A DNA stretch of 64,000 nt from Halobacterium noricense (GCF_021233435.1 NZ_CP089469.1:304640-368639); one strand, 5' to 3'; counted from the stretch's first letter, positions 15,497 to 23,152 are shown. Notes: a model not told the origin generated them from the letters alone. A program made the numbers and translations.

Positions 15497-15887
15497 CGCT
15501 CACGCTCCCTTCGAGGACGGTGACGAGGGCGACTGCGCGGTTGGTCGCCCGGTACTTCTTCCAGCGGCCATCCTTCCGCCCGTCGACGAGGCCCGCGTCG
15601 ACCAGCGCCGAGAGAGCATGGCTGAGCCCGCTCTCACTCACGTCGACGACCGCGTGCAACTCACAGACACAGAGTTCCTCCTGGGCCGCGACGAGAACAC
15701 GGACGAGCGTATAGCGGGTCTCGTTGGCGAGTGCCGAGAGGACATCGAGTTCGGCGTTTACCTGCGCTGCCCCAAGTGCTACTTCGAGCGTGCCGAGTTC
15801 GTCGAGCCGACGTTCGACGTCCTCGCTGCGACACTCCCCGAGTTCGTCGTCGAGATAGCGTCGTAATCGATCTGTGGCTTGTGCCAT
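15489..15887 (-). CDS. arsR: ArsR-family arsenic-responsive repressor
   Basis: This is a 132-residue protein from ATG 15887; a GTG two codons earlier is less likely. It is a winged helix with the ArsR metal box 'ELCVCELHAVVDV' on the recognition-side helix. As(III) binding to the two cysteines should release DNA. The N-terminal 45 residues form a long charged helix. An inverted repeat TTGAG-N6-CTCAA lies directly upstream (15898-15913) and is the obvious operator. It starts the arsR-acr3-arsC operon. Confidence 0.9.
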   Translation of the reverse strand: MAQATDRLRRYLDDELGECRSEDVERRLDELGTLEVALGAAQVNAELDVLSALANETRYTLVRVLVAAQEELCVCELHAVVDVSESGLSHALSALVDAGLVDGRKDGRWKKYRATNRAVALVTVLEGSVSDE

Positions 15888-15894
15888 TAGCACC

Positions 15895-15916
15895 TAGTTG
15901 AGAGACGACTCAATTA
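15895..15916. promoter_or_regulatory. Candidate ArsR operator at arsR
   Basis: TAGTTGAG-AGACGA-CTCAATTA: inner arms TTGAG (15898-15902) and CTCAA (15909-15913). Eight bases upstream of the arsR ATG. The outer bases resemble the operator-like repeat before the RidA gene (16003-16028). Confidence 0.55.
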
Positions 15917-16002
15917 GTGGTTTCGATTACGAGCGAGCAGACCCGAACGAAGAGCGCCAGATAACCATATTTGGGCGTTTGATTGAACACCGGTCGAACT
16001 AA

Positions 16003-16028
16003 GTTAGTTGAACAACGAGACAACTAAC
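16003..16028. promoter_or_regulatory. Perfect inverted repeat before the RidA gene
   Basis: GTTAGTTG (16003-16010) and CAACTAAC (16021-16028), perfect 8-bp arms 10 bases apart, ending two bases before the ATG at 16031. It resembles the arsR operator (TAGTTGA...CAA.TA), so both divergent genes may answer to the same repressor. Confidence 0.55.
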
Positions 16029-16030
16029 AC

Positions 16031-16453
16031 ATGGCGAGCGAATCAACCACCCGGACCCGTGTCGTCTCGCGTGCAAGTGGCACCACTCGCAAACAACGCG
16101 ACGGAACCGATTTTACGGGCGCATTCGGCCAGCGAACCGGTGATTCGGATCTCCTCTTCGTCGAGGGGCAGCTCCCGGAACGGGATGGAACGGTGGCAGG
16201 CGATGACTCTGCGTCGAGGCAGCTGGAACTTTGCCTGGAGAACCTCGAATCCGTCCTCGCCCAGCATGGGCGGACCGTTGAGAACGTCCTTCAGGTTACG
16301 CTCTACCTCGCGGATATGGACGCGTACGAGCAGGTGAACGAGACGTACGAGCAGTACTTCGAGGAGACGTATCCCGCGCGGACAACGGTCGGCGTCTGTG
16401 AACTCCTGGGCGGTGCCGCAGTCACCGTTGACGCAGTCGTCGCCGTCGAATAA
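16031..16453 (+). CDS. RidA/YjgF-family protein
   Basis: This 140-residue member of the RidA (YjgF/YER057c/UK114) family is usually a trimeric 2-iminoacid deaminase. It shows 'LLFVEGQLPERDG', the helix 'RQLELCLENLESVLAQHGRTVENVLQVTLYLADM', the catalytic Arg in 'ARTTVGVCELLGGAAVTVDAVVAVE' and the closing Glu. A Cys occurs after the catalytic Arg segment. The gene is divergent from arsR and shares an operator-like repeat. That suggests induction under metalloid stress, but the substrate is unknown. Confidence 0.85.
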   Translation: MASESTTRTRVVSRASGTTRKQRDGTDFTGAFGQRTGDSDLLFVEGQLPERDGTVAGDDSASRQLELCLENLESVLAQHGRTVENVLQVTLYLADMDAYEQVNETYEQYFEETYPARTTVGVCELLGGAAVTVDAVVAVE

Positions 16454-16590
16454 CGACAACAGACGGCTGCGAATACCATACGAGACTGTTTCTACCAATG
16501 AAGAGTGTCGTCAGGGTAACGATATCGACGACGTCACGGTGTTGTTCGAGGGCGAAAGAACGCCTGAGTACTGCATTTGAAAGCGGGGAT
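16454..16590. other. Intergenic gap between convergent genes
   Basis: 137 bases between the RidA and permease stops. No repeat, T-run terminator or frame that looks real. Confidence 0.4.
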
Positions 16591-17550
16591 TCAGACGATG
16601 AAGACGTTGAATACGACACCAACGACGATCCCAATCGTGACGACGGTACCAGCGTAGACGAACAACAGCCGGCGCTCGAAGAGCTTATTCAGCAGAATCA
16701 GGTTCGGGATGCTCACGCCCGCGCCACCGACGACGAACGCGAGGACGGTCCCAATAGCAATCCCCTGTTCGCTCAGGGACGCCGCAATGGGAAGCATCCC
16801 GCTGAGGCTGATATAGACCGGTGCACCGGCCACCGCCGCCAGCGGCACGGCCAGCGGATTCTCCGAACCAAGGACGGTGTGGAGAACGTCGACGGGAACG
16901 ACACCGTGAATCAGTGCCCCGAGCGTCATCCCGAGAATCAGGTACGGGAGCGTATCGACGAAGAACAACCACGCTTCACGTGCGGCCGTCTCGACGTGCT
17001 GTCTGTGCGTCTGGTTCGCCGTAACTGGACTACCTGCACAGCAGTCAGCCGTCCCACCGTCCGTTGCGACGGCCTGATTCGTCTCTTCGACGACACGGAC
17101 ATCTTTGACGTGCTCGGCCAATCCGAGCCGTCCGATGACGATGCCACCGATGACAGCGGCAACGAACGTGATGAGGACGTAGTAGATAGTGACTTCAATT
17201 CCGAAGAGGCCGATAAGCAGGAGAATAGCGATCTCGTTGACGAGCGGCGATGCGAGCAGGAACGAAAACGCCAGCCCGAGCGGTGCCCCTGCCTGCAGTA
17301 ATCCGGCGAGGACGGGAACCGTCGAACACGAGCAGAACGGCGTGACAGCTCCTAATCCAGCGGCAGCGACGTTGCCGGTTCCCTCATCGTGGCCGCGGAG
17401 CTTGCGCTCGACTTTCTCCGGTGGGAGGTACTCTTGGGCGAGGCCCACGAGGAACGATGCCCCGATGAATAGCGGGACGAGAATGACGGCGAGGTGGAGG
17501 AAGTAGTCCCAGGAATCGAGCAGCGCCTCGCCAAGACCTGGTGGAAGCAT
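16591..17550 (-). CDS. arsP: ArsP/DUF318-type permease
   Basis: This 319-residue membrane protein has two bundles of about four helices joined by a cytoplasmic loop (about residues 150-205). The first bundle has the family motif '[19 protein letters not shown]' and '[12 protein letters not shown]'. The loop carries an extra 'DCCAGSP' that could bind As(III) or another soft metal. ArsP proteins export trivalent organoarsenicals; other members of the family transport different metals. It follows arsR2 on the minus strand with one base between stop and start, so it is co-transcribed. Confidence 0.8.
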   Translation of the reverse strand: MLPPGLGEALLDSWDYFLHLAVILVPLFIGASFLVGLAQEYLPPEKVERKLRGHDEGTGNVAAAGLGAVTPFCSCSTVPVLAGLLQAGAPLGLAFSFLLASPLVNEIAILLLIGLFGIEVTIYYVLITFVAAVIGGIVIGRLGLAEHVKDVRVVEETNQAVATDGGTADCCAGSPVTANQTHRQHVETAAREAWLFFVDTLPYLILGMTLGALIHGVVPVDVLHTVLGSENPLAVPLAAVAGAPVYISLSGMLPIAASLSEQGIAIGTVLAFVVGGAGVSIPNLILLNKLFERRLLFVYAGTVVTIGIVVGVVFNVFIV

Positions 17551-17551
17551 C

Positions 17552-17935
17552 TCAGGCGTCCTCCTGGATTGCGTGGGCGAGGTCGAGTAGTTCGAAGACC
17601 GCGGTATCGGCGATACGGTAGTAGCTCCACTTCCCCTTCTTGCGCGATTTCACCAGGCCTGCCTCTTTCAACTTCCGGAGATGCGTGGCGACCGTTGATT
17701 GCGGGGCATCGAGGACGACCTGTAATTCACAGCCACAGCACTCCGAGTCGCGCAGCGCCTCGAGAACGCGGAGCCGATCTTCATTGCCGAGGGCCTTGAA
17801 GACAGCCTCCTGACCGGCGACATCGTGGTCAGATGGCCGAACATCCTGCAAGGCGGCAATCCGGGCTGCTGGATCATCGTACAGCCGTTCAAGTGCATCC
17901 TGGGCATCCTCCGGCGGTGACTCTGTTTCAGACAT
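17552..17935 (-). CDS. ArsR-family regulator 2
   Basis: This 127-residue winged-helix repressor has a metal box '[17 protein letters not shown]' with three cysteines (CCxC) in the recognition region, different from the CVC box of the first ArsR. The wing is '[12 protein letters not shown]'. About 45 polar N-terminal residues precede the domain. It is encoded between a small Cys-pair protein and an ArsP-like permease and probably represses all three. Trivalent arsenic or antimony is the likely inducer by analogy. Confidence 0.85.
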   Translation of the reverse strand: MSETESPPEDAQDALERLYDDPAARIAALQDVRPSDHDVAGQEAVFKALGNEDRLRVLEALRDSECCGCELQVVLDAPQSTVATHLRKLKEAGLVKSRKKGKWSYYRIADTAVFELLDLAHAIQEDA

Positions 17936-17956
17936 ATTGGAATTGTACGGTTTGGT

Positions 17957-18106
17957 TTATTCGCAGCAGGGTTCCGACTCGGACGCTGCGGAGTCAGATT
18001 GGGCTTCTTCGATAGTGGGCCCGCAGCAATCCGCCTCATCATCCTGATCGTACCGGTCAACGAGCCGATTCCAGATGCGACCGAGGGTACTCTGAGCCAT
18101 CGTCAT
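17957..18106 (-). CDS. Uncalled 49-residue Cys-pair metal-binding protein
   Basis: The minus-strand frame runs ATG 18106 to TAA 17957; another ATG at 18109 adds one Met. The product has an amphipathic N-terminal helix (QSTLGRIWNRLVDRYDQ) and two vicinal cysteine pairs, CCGP at about 27-28 and CCE at 47-48. A TATA-like TTTAAG lies about 25 bases upstream. It leads the arsR2-permease transcript 21 bases ahead. Two CC pairs fit As(III) or soft-metal binding, so a metallochaperone or sensor for the permease is possible. Confidence 0.65.
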   Translation of the reverse strand: MTMAQSTLGRIWNRLVDRYDQDDEADCCGPTIEEAQSDSAASESEPCCE

Positions 18107-18201
18107 CATATTGTATTTCCTCGATTCGTCTTAAAGATTGGGACTCACTCCCCGAGCGGGGGTCCGACGAACACGCAAGTCTGTCGTGACGGTCGAAAGG
18201 G

Positions 18202-18253
18202 TGTTGGTTGAATTAACCAACAAGAGACCGTTTCACTACTAGCGTTGGTTAAC
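18202..18253. promoter_or_regulatory. Inverted repeat operator 2
   Basis: TGTTGGTT (18202-18209), AACCAACA (18215-18222) and GTTGGTTAAC (18244-18253). The second and third arms have the same AACCAACA-N20-cGTTGGTT layout as the other copies. The first arm makes a tight palindrome with a 5-base centre. It lies just upstream of leader hairpin G, with TTAAC (18249-18253) in a TATA-like position for transcription starting at the hairpin. Confidence 0.55.
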
Positions 18254-18271
18254 ACTAGGTGCGACTGGTGG

Positions 18272-18301
18272 TTTTTGAGCGCCCGAGAGGGGCGCGGGCG
18301 C
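18272..18301 (+). promoter_or_regulatory. Leader hairpin copy G
   Basis: T5 (18272-18276), stem GCGCCC (18279-18284) / GGGCGC (18296-18301), loop gagaggggcgc. The start at 18331 follows 29 bases later. There is no same-strand gene just upstream, so the T-run is not simply another gene's terminator. Confidence 0.6.
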
Positions 18302-18330
18302 GACCGAACGTGCCCCCAGAGGTGACCAGA

Positions 18331-19053
18331 ATGGACGATGTAGACCAGACGACAGCGTATCGGCTGACGATCACCGTTAACGGCGTCGATGAGGAAATGC
18401 GCCATGCACTCCTGGACGATCTTCGCGTAGCAGTCCGTGACCGACTCGGGGAGCGCCACGGCGTCGAAGTGGACCAGGACGACATCACCGTCGCGACGGG
18501 CTATCGGTATGTACAGGTTCCGGCAGAGTGTCCGCTCTGCAGCGAGCGTCTCGATCTCCTGAGTGTCCATCTGAACAACGAGAACGGCGCGTACGCAAGC
18601 GCGATGTGTTCCAGCGACCACTGCGAGTGGAGCGGCGACGCCGTCTATCGCATCATCGACCTCGACCCAGGTGACACGTTCGAGGTGGAGAAAACCTTCC
18701 CCGAGGTCTCCCCCGACGATTACGATGCGCTCGTCGTTCCGGGTGGCTCCGTCGGAGCGGACCAACTCCGCGCGGACGGCGACGCAGTGGATTTCGTCAG
18801 GGAGTTCATCGAGGCAGAAAAGCCCGCAGGAGTCATCTGCCACGGCCCGTGGACGCTGGTCGAGGCCGACGTGGTCGAGGGTCGGACGCTGACTTCCTTC
18901 CCCAGTTTACAGACCGACATCCGCAACGCGGGCGGCGAGTGGGTCAACGAGGAAGTCGTCGTCGACGAGGGACTGGTGACCAGCCGCAAGCCCGACGACA
19001 TCCCCGCCTTCTGTGATAAAATCATCGAGGAGTTCGAGGAAGGTCGCCACTAA
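18331..19053 (+). CDS. Chimeric protein: zinc-ribbon orphan domain fused to the C-terminal part of a PfpI/DJ-1 protein
   Basis: This is a 240-residue protein. Residues 1-110 are a haloarchaeal orphan domain with C67/C70 (CPLC) and C93/C98, preceded by the orphan-type leader hairpin. From about residue 113 (PGDTFEVEKTFPEVSPDDYDALVVPGG) the sequence is the C-terminal two thirds of a PfpI/DJ-1-type glutamine-amidotransferase-like protein, including the nucleophile in 'GVICHGPW' (C170). The N-terminal strand and catalytic Glu of PfpI are missing. The junction falls at the edge of the metalloid island, so recombination rather than a functional fusion is likely. The frame is intact and a product may still be made. 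Confidence 0.75.
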   Translation: MDDVDQTTAYRLTITVNGVDEEMRHALLDDLRVAVRDRLGERHGVEVDQDDITVATGYRYVQVPAECPLCSERLDLLSVHLNNENGAYASAMCSSDHCEWSGDAVYRIIDLDPGDTFEVEKTFPEVSPDDYDALVVPGGSVGADQLRADGDAVDFVREFIEAEKPAGVICHGPWTLVEADVVEGRTLTSFPSLQTDIRNAGGEWVNEEVVVDEGLVTSRKPDDIPAFCDKIIEEFEEGRH

Positions 19054-19150
19054 CGGCGCGGTAGCGCGAAAGGGTCCATCGCCACGTCCGGCGTTCGTGA
19101 ACGAGATGTGAGATTCGTCTTTGCTGCTTCTGTCTGTCCAATTTCAGATG

Positions 19151-19456
19151 TTAGGGGAGTTTGGCCTCCAGTACGTCGACTTCTTCTATCTCCGGCGGTT
19201 CTGCGAACAGCTCGTCCGCGTTTTCCTCCAAGGCAGCAGCGATTTCGCCCGAGAGATGCGCTTCCCGACCGGATTCATCCGGAAAGGTGTCGAAGATGCC
19301 GAACGTCGAATCGTCCATGCGGAGCGCGAACCACGTGGTGGTGTCCGGTTCTTCCTCGGCCATCGGCAGTGCCGAACGGAGGAATTCCTCGACATCGGAT
19401 TCTTTGCCGGACTGTGCTTGGAGTCGAACGAGGAGGGCGACGTTTGCGTCGGTCAT
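19151..19456 (-). CDS. Antibiotic-biosynthesis-monooxygenase (ABM) fold protein
   Basis: This 101-residue protein from ATG 19456 has a ferredoxin-like dimeric barrel: 'NVALLVRLQAQSGKESDVEEFLRSALPMAEEEPDTTTWFALRMDDSTFGIFDTFPDESGREAHLSGEIAAAL' is typical of small ABM/YgiN proteins. Family members oxidise quinols or other phenols, or only bind ligands; no substrate can be assigned. The minus-strand promoter ('ACATAACTATTTATG' area, 19485-19500) lies between the gene and the transposase element. Confidence 0.75.
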   Translation of the reverse strand: MTDANVALLVRLQAQSGKESDVEEFLRSALPMAEEEPDTTTWFALRMDDSTFGIFDTFPDESGREAHLSGEIAAALEENADELFAEPPEIEEVDVLEAKLP

Positions 19457-19510
19457 ACCCAGTCCGTAGGTATGTGCGCAACTCACATAACTATTTATGC
19501 TAGACGCTCA

Positions 19511-20950
19511 GGTGCTGAGGAGTACTCGGGTGAAACGCAGAGCCTTACCCGCTGCTTCCTCCTTCCGATTCTTACGCCGCCTGAGTTACGTGATCTTCTT
19601 TCCGGGGCGGTAGCGGCTGTGTCGAGGACTCACCCAACACCTGCTCAAAGCTAAATGAGCCGTGGCGGTGAGCGAAGCTCTCCGCCGGCTCGCCGTTTGT
19701 GAACGTCGACATCGATTCACGCAGCGCCAACAACGATGTACGCGCGCGTGCCGCATGGCACCGCGCGTACGGGACTCCAAGGCCGTATTTCAGCCGCCAG
19801 TTCCCCCCTTCGATTGCATTCGTACTCACTGGCCCATTGAACTCTTCTTCGTCCTCGTCCCAGAACGATGGGTGCTCCTCACGGAGTGTCGCCACTATCT
19901 CCTCGTACGCAGTCTCGTACTCGTCTTCGAGATACTCCCGCAACTCCTCTAACTCGCCCGCCTCGTGCAGTTCGGACACGCGCTCGTCGCTGCGAGCGCG
20001 TGTCCGGAGCTTGTGGACGAGACACTTCACCCGATCCGGCAAGATGTCGTTGTAGCAGTCGTTGTCGTCGGTGAGCCAATAATCCACACCCAAGAGCGGG
20101 AAGACGAGCGCGAGCGCCAGCGCTCGCGCGAAGGCGGTGTTCCGACACTGGAGTCCGGCGAAACAACCCAGCTGAGTCAGATAGGAACATCCGACAGTGA
20201 ACCCTTCCGGCCACTTCTTCGGGTTTTCTCCCTCCTGTTTCCGGCGCATATTTTCCTCGTAGAGGTCTTTCTTTGCGCCCTTCTTCGCCGGATAGGTCTC
20301 GTCGGCGACCCCGACGAGACCGTCGATGTCCTCGGCAGCGAGTTCGTCGGCGAACTCGGTTTTGAGTTCGTCAACGGTGCTGTCACCGAACAACAGCGAG
20401 AGGAAGTTCATCGAGAGGATGCAGCCGGCAATCGTGACGCTGTGCTGCTCGGCGACTTCGTCGCCGAACAGCTCGGCATAGCGTTGGATCGTATCGCGGT
20501 CAACCTGGAGACCGTACTGATTCTGAAGAATCCGTTCGCACGCGTGGAACGGATTCTTCGCCGCATGGAACAGGCAGAGATCAACGACTGGTTTGGCGTA
20601 TTCACAGTCCTCGTAGAACAGCTCCCCGATATCGCCATCGTAGGAATGTCTGCACTCGGAGCACTGATACCGCTGAATCTCGACAGTGATCTCGTCGAAG
20701 CCATCCTCGGTGATGAGGATGGCGAAGAGCCGATCCGTTCGGTAGCCGTTCTTCCAGACCGTGGTTTCACCGCACTTCGGACAGGGCCGCGGGTCTCCGA
20801 CCCGCTGGCCCTGAAACCCGCGAAACCAACTCTGAAACGCATGAATTAGACCGAGTGGTACGAGGCTGTTCAGCGTCTTTTCTTCGGTTTCGTGCATGAG
20901 TAGTGGCCAGTAAGAGAGGGTGGTATTTCACTCCCGTTGCAGACACCACC
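19511..20950 (-). mobile_element. ISH6-like insertion sequence
   Basis: About 1.44 kb around the transposase gene. Imperfect terminal inverted repeats are proposed at 19511-19534 (begins GGTGCTGAG, ends GGGTGAA) and 20927-20950 (reverse complement begins GGTGGTGTC, ends GAGTGAA), 14 of 24 matches by eye. The length fits ISH6 (about 1.45 kb). No clear target duplication was found, so exact ends are uncertain. Confidence 0.55.
19572..20897 (-). CDS. Transposase, probably ISH6 family
   Basis: This 441-residue transposase has an N-terminal zinc ribbon pair (CPKC about 39-42, CSEC about 79-82), a helix-turn-helix region (QNQYGLQVDRDTIQRYAELFG), and a catalytic core with acidic residues in 'LVGVADETYPAKKG' and 'DYWLTDDNDCYNDILPD', and a late Glu in 'VSTNAIEGGNWRLKYGLG'. 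This layout and size match ISH6-type DDE enzymes of haloarchaea. The frame is intact, so the element may be active. Confidence 0.75.
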   Translation of the reverse strand: MHETEEKTLNSLVPLGLIHAFQSWFRGFQGQRVGDPRPCPKCGETTVWKNGYRTDRLFAILITEDGFDEITVEIQRYQCSECRHSYDGDIGELFYEDCEYAKPVVDLCLFHAAKNPFHACERILQNQYGLQVDRDTIQRYAELFGDEVAEQHSVTIAGCILSMNFLSLLFGDSTVDELKTEFADELAAEDIDGLVGVADETYPAKKGAKKDLYEENMRRKQEGENPKKWPEGFTVGCSYLTQLGCFAGLQCRNTAFARALALALVFPLLGVDYWLTDDNDCYNDILPDRVKCLVHKLRTRARSDERVSELHEAGELEELREYLEDEYETAYEEIVATLREEHPSFWDEDEEEFNGPVSTNAIEGGNWRLKYGLGVPYARCHAARARTSLLALRESMSTFTNGEPAESFAHRHGSFSFEQVLGESSTQPLPPRKEDHVTQAA

Positions 20951-21046
20951 CCAAGAGGGGCACGAGCGTATTCTATGACAGGGTGCGACGGAGTCACTCC
21001 GTAACCCTGAGCGGATTCTTCCTGCCGGTGTGACGCCGTCGTCCAG

Positions 21047-21078
21047 TTTTTCGAGCCCCCGAAGAGGGCGAAGGCTCG
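21047..21078 (+). promoter_or_regulatory. Leader hairpin copy H
   Basis: T5 (21047-21051), stem CGAGCC (21052-21057) / GGCTCG (21073-21078), loop with gaagagggcgaa. It lies just after the transposable element, 31 bases before the GTG start at 21110. Confidence 0.6.
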
Positions 21079-21109
21079 ATAACGAGTCTTCAGACTGAGG
21101 TGAATTCCC

Positions 21110-21457
21110 GTGAGTCAACAACAACGTGTGAACGACGTCTCGATCGATGCGATTCCAGTCGATATCACGAACACACAATCCGGCGAGGTCGAGCCCGCCG
21201 AGGTACCCGAGGAGATCCGGTCAATCACTCGTGGACTCGCCGGCGATCAGCCACCGACGAATCCCCTCGTCGTCTTGAAAGCGGCTCGCTGGTGGTACAT
21301 CCACGGGAAGGGCGGGACTGATCCCGCGTTCCAGTGGGCCACCGAGTGGGCGCGACACCTCGCGACCGACACGCCCAGCGACGTGGAGCAGTTCGATGAG
21401 TTCCTCGAGTACCTCGTCGCGGTCGGCTTCGCTGACGAGAAAGCAGTCCTGCGGTGA
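21110..21457 (+). CDS. Orphan protein, function unknown
   Basis: This 115-residue protein starts at GTG 21110, supported by GAGGTGA at 21097-21103. The first 45 residues are acidic and probably flexible. The rest is helical: 'NPLVVLKAARWWYIHGKGGTDPAFQWATEWARHL' and 'DVEQFDEFLEYLVAVGFADEKAVL'. The aromatic-rich centre suggests a small helical bundle. No catalytic motif. It sits between two leader hairpins (H before, I after). Confidence 0.6.
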   Translation: MSQQQRVNDVSIDAIPVDITNTQSGEVEPAEVPEEIRSITRGLAGDQPPTNPLVVLKAARWWYIHGKGGTDPAFQWATEWARHLATDTPSDVEQFDEFLEYLVAVGFADEKAVLR

Positions 21458-21470
21458 CCGCCGCCGCGAG

Positions 21471-21501
21471 TTTTTTGTGCGCCCCAAGGGGTGCGGCGCG
21501 T
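21471..21501 (+). promoter_or_regulatory. Leader hairpin copy I
   Basis: T6 (21471-21476), stem GCGCC (21479-21483) / GGCGC (21495-21499), loop ccaaggggtgc. It precedes the start at 21545 by 43 bases. Confidence 0.6.
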
Positions 21502-21544
21502 CCTGAACTGACGCAATCGCCGTGAACTCGATTCGGTGAATATT

Positions 21545-22471
21545 ATGGCTACGACCAGTGACTCGTCGGTCTCGTTCGAGGAGACCGACGCCCGACACGA
21601 CGAGATGCACAGTACCATCGAAGACTGGATCGACGACCTCGTTGCAGACGTCGAGGACGCGCAGTCCAGCTCAGAGTTCCAGGAGTGGCTTGATGTTCAA
21701 TCCCGGTTCCACGACTATTCGCACCGGAATACACTCCTCATCAATCTCCAGTGCCCTGACGCGACGAAGGTCGCGGGGTACAACACCTGGCGGAATGAGT
21801 TCGACCGGCACGTCCAGGAGGGCGAGCAGGCGATCTGGATCTGGGCCCCGATCATCACCACGCAATGTCCTGAGTGCGAAAATTCGCCCAGCTACCACGA
21901 GCAAAGCGGCTGTGAGTACGACGAGACGGCGCCGGACGAGTGGTCGAAAGGGCTTGTCGGGTTCAAACCAACGGCTGTCTTCGACGTGTCCCAGACCGAG
22001 GGTGAGCCGCTTCCCGAGTTGGAGACAGAGGCGACTGGCGATGCCGACGACCTCGTGCCCGCACTCGAGGATGCAGCCGCTGATATCGGCGTGACGGTCC
22101 GTATCGTCGACGCTGTCGACTGGGAGCATGGCGACGCCAAGGGCGTCTGCAAATACCGGAGTAAGCGTGATCTCCAACCAGTCGTCGAGGCGAAAGCCCG
22201 TACGAATCAGGCTGATCTCGCCGTGACACTCATCCACGAGTACGCTCACGCGCTCCTCCACGCAGACGTCACCGACGAGACCGAGCGGGCGAAACGCGAG
22301 GTTGAGGCCGAGGCAGTCGCCTACATCGTCGGGCGGTATTTCGAACTGGATACGAGCGGGTCCGCGTTCTACCTGGCCGCGTGGCAGGACGACGACGCAG
22401 ACGCAGTTCAAGAACGGCTTGGTCGAATCGGATCGACTGCGAAGGAACTCATCGAAACCGTCGATGGGTAA
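21545..22471 (+). CDS. ArdC-like protein with zinc metallopeptidase domain
   Basis: This is a 308-residue protein. The N-terminal part (about 45-105: FQEWLDVQSRFHDYSHRNTLLI... VAGYNTWRNEF) is an ArdC-type single-stranded-DNA-binding domain, interrupted by a Cys-rich insert (CPEC at 108-111, C123). The C-terminal part is an ImmA/IrrE-like metallopeptidase with HEYAH at 231-235 and a downstream Glu in 'EVEAEAVAYIVG'. ArdC proteins protect incoming plasmid DNA during transfer or counter restriction. Here it may protect the element or cleave a repressor. Start ATG 21545. Confidence 0.75.
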   Translation: MATTSDSSVSFEETDARHDEMHSTIEDWIDDLVADVEDAQSSSEFQEWLDVQSRFHDYSHRNTLLINLQCPDATKVAGYNTWRNEFDRHVQEGEQAIWIWAPIITTQCPECENSPSYHEQSGCEYDETAPDEWSKGLVGFKPTAVFDVSQTEGEPLPELETEATGDADDLVPALEDAAADIGVTVRIVDAVDWEHGDAKGVCKYRSKRDLQPVVEAKARTNQADLAVTLIHEYAHALLHADVTDETERAKREVEAEAVAYIVGRYFELDTSGSAFYLAAWQDDDADAVQERLGRIGSTAKELIETVDG

Positions 22472-22536
22472 CGAGTCTGTGTCTCTCCGGCAGACGAAGT
22501 AGCGGAGGTATCCGCGCTGGCGCGTTTCAGGAGTTG

Positions 22537-22564
22537 TTTTTTCCGCCGACGAAGAGTGACGGCG
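22537..22564 (+). promoter_or_regulatory. Leader hairpin copy J
   Basis: T6 (22537-22542), stem CGCCG (22544-22548) / CGGCG (22560-22564), loop acgaagagtga. A second stem GGCGTGA / TCACGCC (22561-22583) overlaps it, so alternative folding is possible. The next start is 22604. Confidence 0.6.
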
Positions 22565-22603
22565 TGACCGAGTTCGTCACGCCGGACAGACCCAGACCAA
22601 TCC

Positions 22604-23143
22604 ATGTCCGGACGAAATGAGACAAGCGAGACTGAAGAGATGGATCGAGACGAACACGAACGAGATGGATTAGCCGCCGATGGCGGCGTTGTTGCTGCCA
22701 CCTCCACGACCACGACTCCCGGAGGAGATTTGCAGCAGCCGTCGGTTAGCGATGAAGACCACCAGGAAGACAGCGAACCCCGTACCGAGCGCGCTCGAAC
22801 TGAGGAGATAGACGTCTCATTGCTCAGGAAAGGTGGTGTGTACGAGGTGCAGTCGGCGTCGGGGAACACCTACGAGGTCGACGTCGCGAGCAAGACGTGT
22901 ACGTGTCCAGACTTCACGAAGCGCCGGCCGAGCGGTGGCTGTAAGCATCTACGGCGGGTCGACATCGAGATTCGGAGCGGAACCGCCCCACGTCCTGATG
23001 GACGGCTTCCGGCGACTGGAGACGTGACGGAGCAGCTTTCGGAGCGGATTCTCGAACTAGAGCAGGAAATCGACGAACGAGAAGCCCGGCGGAGGGAACT
23101 CGAAGCAACAGTAGCGGTTCTCGAAGAGCTCTCGATTCGATAA
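22604..23143 (+). CDS. SWIM zinc-finger protein
   Basis: This 179-residue protein has a disordered acidic N-terminus (1-65) and a SWIM domain at about 70-118 with C99-T-C101, then C113-K-H115 (CxC-x11-CxH). A C-terminal coiled coil follows (EQLSERILELEQEIDEREARRRELEATVAVLEEL, about 142-177). SWIM domains bind DNA or proteins, and haloarchaeal plasmid versions are common. It follows leader hairpin J. A tandem AACCAACA / TGTTGGTT pair follows its stop. Confidence 0.8.
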   Translation: MSGRNETSETEEMDRDEHERDGLAADGGVVAATSTTTTPGGDLQQPSVSDEDHQEDSEPRTERARTEEIDVSLLRKGGVYEVQSASGNTYEVDVASKTCTCPDFTKRRPSGGCKHLRRVDIEIRSGTAPRPDGRLPATGDVTEQLSERILELEQEIDEREARRRELEATVAVLEELSIR

Positions 23144-23152
23144 ATACCCAGG

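Noticed and set aside
19965..20849. A 294-codon plus-strand frame opposite the transposase
   Set aside because: Shadow of the transposase gene. The minus frame has zinc-ribbon and DDE motifs, the plus frame none.
8850..22564. T-runs before the hairpins as ordinary archaeal terminators only
   Set aside because: The T-run precedes the hairpin, and several copies lack a same-strand gene immediately upstream. Together with the fixed hairpin and loop pattern they make a joint element, though a terminator function for some copies is not excluded.
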